Below are positions 59,001 through 64,000 of a stretch of DNA of 64,000 nt, in pieces. The notes beneath the pieces are model-generated. The model made no database searches. It saw only the letters and a program-made list of their open reading frames with translations, and was not told the DNA's origin. Numbering within the stretch: the first letter of the stretch is position 1; each line of letters starts with the position of its first letter. The DNA lies in the NCBI GenBank assembly GCA_963922205.1, contig CAWUHX010000387.1:1-64000 (forward strand), in the 5' to 3' direction. The position numbers were made by a program, and so were the translations under genes. This DNA comes from Romanomermis culicivorax (taxonomy: Eukaryota > Nematoda > Enoplea > Mermithida > Mermithidae).

Positions 59001-62000
59001 TAATTTTTAAATTTTATGGTGAGATAATGACTAAATTAAATTTTAGATACAAATTCTAAATTAAATTTAAGATTAAATTTGGGAAATTACAAAAATTGAA
59101 TGTTTAATTGAACTGTAAAAAATTAAAATAAATAGAAGGAAACTAAAAAATTAAATTAAACATTAAAAAACTTAATCAAACCTATTAAAATTTAATTAAA
59201 AATTTGATTAAATCAAACTACAATTGAACTATAAATCGAATTATAAATATAAAAATAAATAAAATAATTAATTAATTAACGACTTAATTTAAATTCAGTA
59301 TTTTTCAAATTGTAATCCAACCACAAAATTAAAATTTAATTCAATTCAGTTTCGAATTTAATTCAAAATTTCACTTGAAATAAATTTTAATTTTAGTTCA
59401 AAGTTTTGATTTAAAATTAAACAATTTCTCAAATTTTAAATTAATTAAATATTCAATTTATTTTTATATTTATAACTTGATTTATATTTGAATTGTAGTT
59501 TAATTCAATTATTTTTTAATTAAATTTTTTGATGTTCAATTTAACTTTTTTACAGTTCAATTTAAAATTTAATTTAAAATTCAATTAAATGAAAAATCCA
59601 ATCTCGCACATCGAATCCGCCACATTCGCCAAGTTTTTCCGCCGTTTAGACGTATTGCCGATGGCGGATGCAGATCCGCCATTTCTCCCGATATCCGCTT
59701 TTTAGGCATTGATATCCGCCATTCCTGAGTTGGAAAAAATCACTGAAAAATTCGGAAAAAAATATCCGTCATCCGTTAAGCAGATCAGCCTATTAGACAT
59801 GAAAATGGCGGATTCCGCATCCGCCTTTTAGACTTTATCCGCCGTCCGCATCCGTATGCGGATTCCGCCGATTATTCATACCCTAAAAACCCGAGTTTGT
59901 CATTTTCAGTTGCAATAAAACCCGGGGTCAGTTTTATGTAAGCTCTGAAATTTCAGCACTGAAGTTGGCTGAAGTTGGAACTTCAGTCAACTTCGGCTCT
60001 TAGACTTTAGTTACGCTAAAATTTGGGTTTTATGACGCTATTGAAGTTCATCTGGAGTCTCATCAGCTAAAGTTTGAATTTCAGCCGTCAAGTTTTTATT
60101 GATGCCTTATAGAAATATCATTGAACGCTGCCAAAACACTTATAATTCGCTCCACAAAAAACAAGGGCCTTGATTGAACAAGATCTTGGCCGATGAAAAC
60201 GACGGTTTCACAGGTTACATTCTGAAATTCGATTGAGGCCAAGCAGAGCTTGCAGTTTTATTGTTGCATGTGCAGTCTTGCATAATAATGCTGTATAAAA
60301 ACAACTGCTCGATTTTGATGATTGAATGATTGATAAAAACAACTGCTCGACTTTGATAATTGAATGATTGATAACGATGATAACATGATAACAGCAATTT
60401 AGAAGAAGAAGATCACGCTGTTCCAGGATTACAATTTCGTGGTAATTTTGTTCATAGAGCATTTTTATAAGTGCAACATTACTATAACGGATCATATAAA
60501 GAATTTTTCTAGAATATTCCACACATTTGTATTCTGACCTATTACACGCATTTTACAGTCCACATAGAACTTCAGCTGCAACTTCAGGAGGTTGAACCTC
60601 CTGAAGTTCATGTGAAGAAAAATTTTCATCCAACCTCAGTCCTTAAGTGCTACTAAAGTTTAGGAGCTTCATAAAACACTACTGGCTGAAATTTCAGAGC
60701 TGAAGTTGGCTGAAGTTTTAACTTCAGTGCTGAACTCAATTGAAAGTTAATTCTGCAGCCGGTTTTATGGGGCATCTGAAGTTGACTTCAGCACTGAAAT
60801 TGAGACGTCAGCCAACTTCAGCTCTGAAGTTTTAGTCAGTAGCGTTCTATGAAGCTCCTAAACTTGAGCATCACTTCAGCGCTGAAGTTGGCTGAAAATT
60901 TTTCTTCGCATAAGCTTCAGGAGGTTCAACCTCCTGAAGTTGCAGCTGAAGTTCTATCTGGACTATAAAATGCGTGGTCAAAATACGAATGTGAAAAATA
61001 GTAGAAAATTTTTTTGTTTGATCCGTTATAGTGATGTTGCACTTATAAAAATGCTCTTTGAACAAAAAATTATCAGGAAATTGTAATCCTGGAAAAGCAT
61101 CAGCTTCTTCTTTTAAATCACCGTTATTATCGTTATCAATCATTTCATCATCGATGTCGGGCATTTGTACAGCATTATTGTGCAAGATTGCACATGCAAC
61201 AACAAAACGGCAGGCTCTACTTGATCTCATGCGAATTTCAGAAGAAGCCATCATTTCCATCGGCTGAAAAGTTTGTTCAATCAAGACCCTCGTTTTTTGT
61301 GGAGCGAATTATAAGCGTTTTGGGAGCATTTAATCGGATTTCTGTAAGGTGTGAATAAAAAATTGACGCACTGAAATTAGGTAGTATGCTAAAGTCCGAG
61401 TTCCTGTATGCTTTCGTGTTCACAAGCTATTCTCTATTATTTCTTTGTGAAAAAAATGGTTACAGTAGGGACATGTGTTTTATATGACTCCTACAGTCAA
61501 AGAGCAAAACCACAACTGTTAATCAAATTTCTTTTCTTGTGTGACAAGAAACGAGCAAGTTTTCTTCGTTTTATTCTCCGTTAAGAGACATGCATGAATA
61601 AGTTTTTCACAAGCTTTTTTCCACCTTTTTCATAGTATTTCAAAGCTGGCGGATCACTGCTAATTCTCTCAATAAACTTTTTTGAATCACCTGAGAAACA
61701 GTACTAAACATTCGAAAATTGAATGGAGGACGCTTGATTTCCATACCCAAAAAATCTTCGTGATTAATTTGAACGTAAAATTTACAGTTCGCCAAAATTT
61801 ATGGAAGTTGCAGAGTAATTTTTGTAACCTTGGATCTGCTACACTCTTTTGAGGCAGTACTTAGTTATAATCAGCCGTGTTTTCGGACCACCGTTTGATA
61901 TGTTGATTGGACAGAAACAACCTCAGCAAGATAGTAAGATAGATTACTGTAGTCGAAAAGCGGACCCGCTTGCTGGCACTATCGGCCAGCATCGCCGGAA

Positions 62001-64000
62001 AAATTTGTTCTCGTTTCAAGTTCTTGACAGTTTTTCCGATATTCCAGCTATCGGCATCGACGACACATTCGTCATGTTGAACGTTTGGCGTCAAACGGAC
62101 TCCAAATTGCCGATCAAAAGCCGATTGAGCCGAACGTTCGAAGAAGCCGGCGTTTCTATAACTATTACATCTCTGACGGACGTGGCTTCTTTCCTGATTG
62201 GCACGACCAGCGTTTTTCCGGCCGTCAGAATTTTTTGCGCTTTCGCCGCTTGTACGTTGGCGACCATGTTCGCGTTTCAGTTGACGTTTTTCGGCGCTTG
62301 TTTATATTATATGGGGCGACGGGAGAAAAGTGGGAGGCATTGCCTGCTTTTCGTCAAAATTGAGAGTAAGCTTCCATTTTTTTCCTGTAATGTTTTGCTT
62401 TCTTGTGGCGTGTTTTTTTGCTTAGTTTCTTTGCTACGTTCCATTTTTTTATTTTGTTTCTTTCTTGTTTTTGACCCCGTTGTGCTTCTATTCTGTTTCT
62501 GAATCTTTGGTTATATTTTTTAATGTCGTTTGGTTCTGTTCTATTTTGGATAGAAATGCATTTTTAAATCAACAATTACAAAGGCTTAATTTCAGACAGT
62601 TTTAGACACAATCCATTTGAAGCTCTAGAAAATTTTGGAAAATTGAAAATATTACTAATACTCCTGACTATCAAAATGAATCGTAGTTAAGTGACATCCT
62701 AAACGATGGACCACTTGGCCCTTGAGTTGAGACTGTAGCTCATGAACAAGAGGTAATTCAATCTGTTCAATTCTCGTGTGATAACGCATTTTTCAGGAAG
62801 ACACATGTTGCTAATTGCATAACTTGAAAGTGATAATGTGAAAATTGATATCAAAAGTTTTGCTTAAAATGTATTGTAAATAGTTCTATGAAATTTTAGA
62901 TCAATAAACTAGAATTGATTGACTGTCCTAATAACCCAAATAATCTCGTTGATTTGTGTGAGCAATTATGATTCTTTCTGTTGGTGAAATCTGTTTTGAC
63001 TCTTATGAACTATAGTATGTTTTTTATAAAATGCTTACAAGTTGAAAAAACCAAAACATAAGTAACCCTCTCAAAGTAGTTTACAGAAAGATTTTACTGC
63101 GGGACTTTTATTCAAAAAAACAATAATGGTTAGATCATTAGGCTCACAAATTTCCAATCCTATGTGGCATACGGTTTAGGAGAAAATGACAAAAATATGA
63201 AATTTTACTTGCTTTCTACTTATAGTATAAGCCTTTTAAGAAAAACAGACCAGTGAAAGTTTACTAATAGTTTTTAGACTAACAAATTTTCCAAACGTAG
63301 CAGTTTCGAACGAAAGAACGGAAACTTATTACTATTTATGCCACTTGCTTTCCAATTTCTCCGTGCTAATCTTGATGAACTTCAAATCTTTACAGTCATT
63401 TTTACATTTGTTTAGGAAGCGAAATTTGCGCAAAAAACAATTACCATGTTCCCCAACCGTGGCTCAATATTTTTTTCGAAAAACAATTCTCCAAATTCAT
63501 ACTCAATTTTTGGGCTCAAACCGCAGCCGGTCTGTTGTACGCCGTTTATTTGGGCGGCGCCGTTTTTTGCCTCGTTTTCTACATGGACGTCGGCTTACAA
63601 GTCTCAAATTTGGTGCCCTACCGGAGCGTTTCACATTCCTATTTGAATGTATACGAAAATTTTTTTACTAAATGCAGCACTTCGGCCGAAATAATTCTGG
63701 CAAATCCGAATATCGATTACGAAGACAAAATTGTCCGACGTCGAATTCTATCGGCCGCCAAAGCTTTCGAATTTACGAATTTTACGTACAAAATCGATTT
63801 TTGGTTGCAAGAATTCGAAGAATTTACGCGGAATTTGAATTCTAATTTAGACGATCAAGACGACAATTATAACGGTGGTTATAGTAATACCTTCTACCAT
63901 TTTTTGAACAACGTTTTCTTAGCGACGGGCAGATTCCGAAAGTACAAAGAAGATTTAAATTTTGCGTGCTGCAAAAAAGAAAAAAGAAAAATATACTCAA
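56083..64000 (+). CDS. ptr: Patched-related (PTR/PTCHD-type) protein, partial
   Basis: Exons are 56083-57181, 62048-62365 and 63416 to beyond the window. Junction phases are 1 and 1, with donors GTAAGT and GTAAGC. About 667 codons are visible; family members usually run to 850-1000 with twelve membrane helices and RND-like folds. TM1 is [20 protein letters not shown] (residues about 37-57), followed by a large luminal/extracellular loop with sequons NNT and NST. The sterol-sensing-type domain starts near residue 300 ([18 protein letters not shown]). It continues across the exon junction as [19 protein letters not shown], which carries the family GxDD motif, and includes [10 protein letters not shown]. 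Exon 3 restarts the second half ([20 protein letters not shown]). The family moves or senses sterols and hydrophobic cargo and supports cuticle formation in nematodes. The start is the first ATG after an acceptor-like TTTTAG. Exon 3 runs off the edge. Confidence 0.92.
57241..57496. mobile_element. Family A MITE in the first PTR intron
   Basis: It starts CTATAATTTGTTTTTTATAA with AATGCTTC and ends GGAAGCATTTCAAGAAAAAC followed by AGACTATA. It is 256 bp long, 60 bases after the exon 1 donor. Confidence 0.65.
57504..58009 (-). repeat. tRNA-derived SINE, tandem dimer
   Basis: Two nearly identical units start at 57504 and 57775 (offset 271). Each contains, on the minus strand, a 71-base tRNA-like cloverleaf (57561-57631 and 57832-57902). 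It has an A-box-like TGGTCTAGTGGTGAGG, a B-box-like GGTTCGACTCC, a 5-bp anticodon stem (TCAGC/GCTGG) and a T arm CCAGG/CCTGG. The anticodon loop CCGGAAT lacks the universal T at position 33, and unit 2 has a broken acceptor pair, so these are not working tRNAs. Each unit has an unrelated tail (CTTTGGCAAGTAGCAGCG on the plus strand). Confidence 0.7.
58427..59881. repeat. Large foldback with GGCGGATATCCGCC-type arms
   Basis: The left arm (58427-58770) and right arm (59600-59881) are packed with inverted words (TAATCGGCGGAA, GGATGCGGAATCCGCAT, TTTTAGGCGG). Between them 58790-59590 is almost pure A/T, itself full of AAATTAAATTTAATT palindromes. It sits in the long PTR intron. Confidence 0.7.
60130..60300 (+). 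pseudogene. PIF/Harbinger transposase C-terminal fragment (left arm)
   Basis: The plus strand encodes ALIEQDLGR, a stop, [19 protein letters not shown] and [14 protein letters not shown], the conserved end of the Harbinger DDE nuclease domain. It carries stops and a short duplication at 60300-60360. Confidence 0.65.
60975..61320 (-). pseudogene. PIF/Harbinger transposase C-terminal fragment (right arm)
   Basis: The minus strand encodes [11 protein letters not shown], then [20 protein letters not shown] with [13 protein letters not shown], followed by an acidic stretch and [14 protein letters not shown]. It is less decayed than the left-arm copy but has a frame disturbance where the family has a GRWKRRF-like motif. 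It is in inverted orientation to 60130-60300. Confidence 0.7.
63010..63252. mobile_element. Family A MITE in the second PTR intron
   Basis: It starts CTATAGTATGTTTTTTATAA with AATGCTTAC. The right end is CCTTTTAAGAAAAACAGACC. Inner words TCCTATGTGGC and TTTACTTGCTTTC are shared with other copies. Confidence 0.6.

Larger units (their letters stand above)
60108..61350. repeat. 1.2-kb palindrome built from PIF/Harbinger ends
   Basis: The left arm (60108-60640) and right arm (60885-61350) are reverse complements over most of their length. They share TTATAATTCGCTCCACAAAA, GCATTTTTATAAGTGCAACA and AACTTCAGCTGCAACTTCAG. The 245-bp centre is made of CTTCAGCTCTGAAGTT-type words that are themselves palindromic. 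Both arms encode the same transposase C-terminus, reading toward the centre. Confidence 0.75.

Overview
The window looks like repeat-rich, AT-rich animal nuclear DNA, most likely from a nematode. The reasons are spliced genes with GT/AG introns, a Patched-related (PTR) transporter-like gene of the type expanded in nematodes, and several interstitial arrays of the nematode telomere hexamer TTAGGC. The species cannot be named. Exons are richer in G+C and CpG than the introns, and most of the 64 kb is transposon-derived.

Host genes. I assembled the gene models by hand from acceptor and donor sites, requiring the reading phase to match at every junction. (1) 9188-10684 (+) is a small two-exon Gly/Arg/His/Asp-rich (RGG-type) protein. 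(2) 13226-13362 (-) is a first exon with a signal peptide; its later exons are not resolved. (3) 30451-40580 (-) is a seven-exon TMEM151-family membrane protein of 586 residues. (4) 44364-53745 (+) is a four-exon, 322-residue predicted type II membrane protein with a Cys-rich ectodomain that I do not recognise. (5) 56083-64000 (+) is the first two thirds or so of a Patched-related protein with a sterol-sensing-type domain, running off the window end. All the resolved stop codons are TGA, so in-frame TGAs in the transposon ORFs are read here as damage.

Mobile DNA. The left edge (1-2441, -) is the gag of an LTR retrotransposon. At 24.9-28.3 kb there is a decayed RTE-like LINE (-) with a hAT-type MITE nested inside it (perfect 8-bp target duplication). 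A 3' fragment of an L1/Tx1-like LINE follows at 28.9-29.6 kb (+). Intron 3 of gene 4 holds the 3' end of another LTR element between perfect 73-bp direct repeats. The long PTR intron carries a tRNA-derived SINE dimer, a 1.45-kb foldback and a 1.2-kb palindrome whose arms encode PIF/Harbinger transposase ends. MITE families recur through the window: family A with CTATAG ends, family B of about 300 bp, family C with TACATGCAC ends, a GC-rich PIF-type MITE and a hAT MITE.

The most distinctive feature is a set of foldback elements. Their arms are tandem copies of a short word, different in each element, arranged as inverted repeats. Five of them, at 23.8-24.9, 28.4-28.9, 29.9-30.25, 44.86-45.0 and 46.5-47.1 kb, carry a degenerate TTAGGC array between the arms. 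The RTE-like LINE ends in a hexamer tail one base away from the telomere repeat, so LINE tails, foldbacks and interstitial telomeric arrays may be connected.
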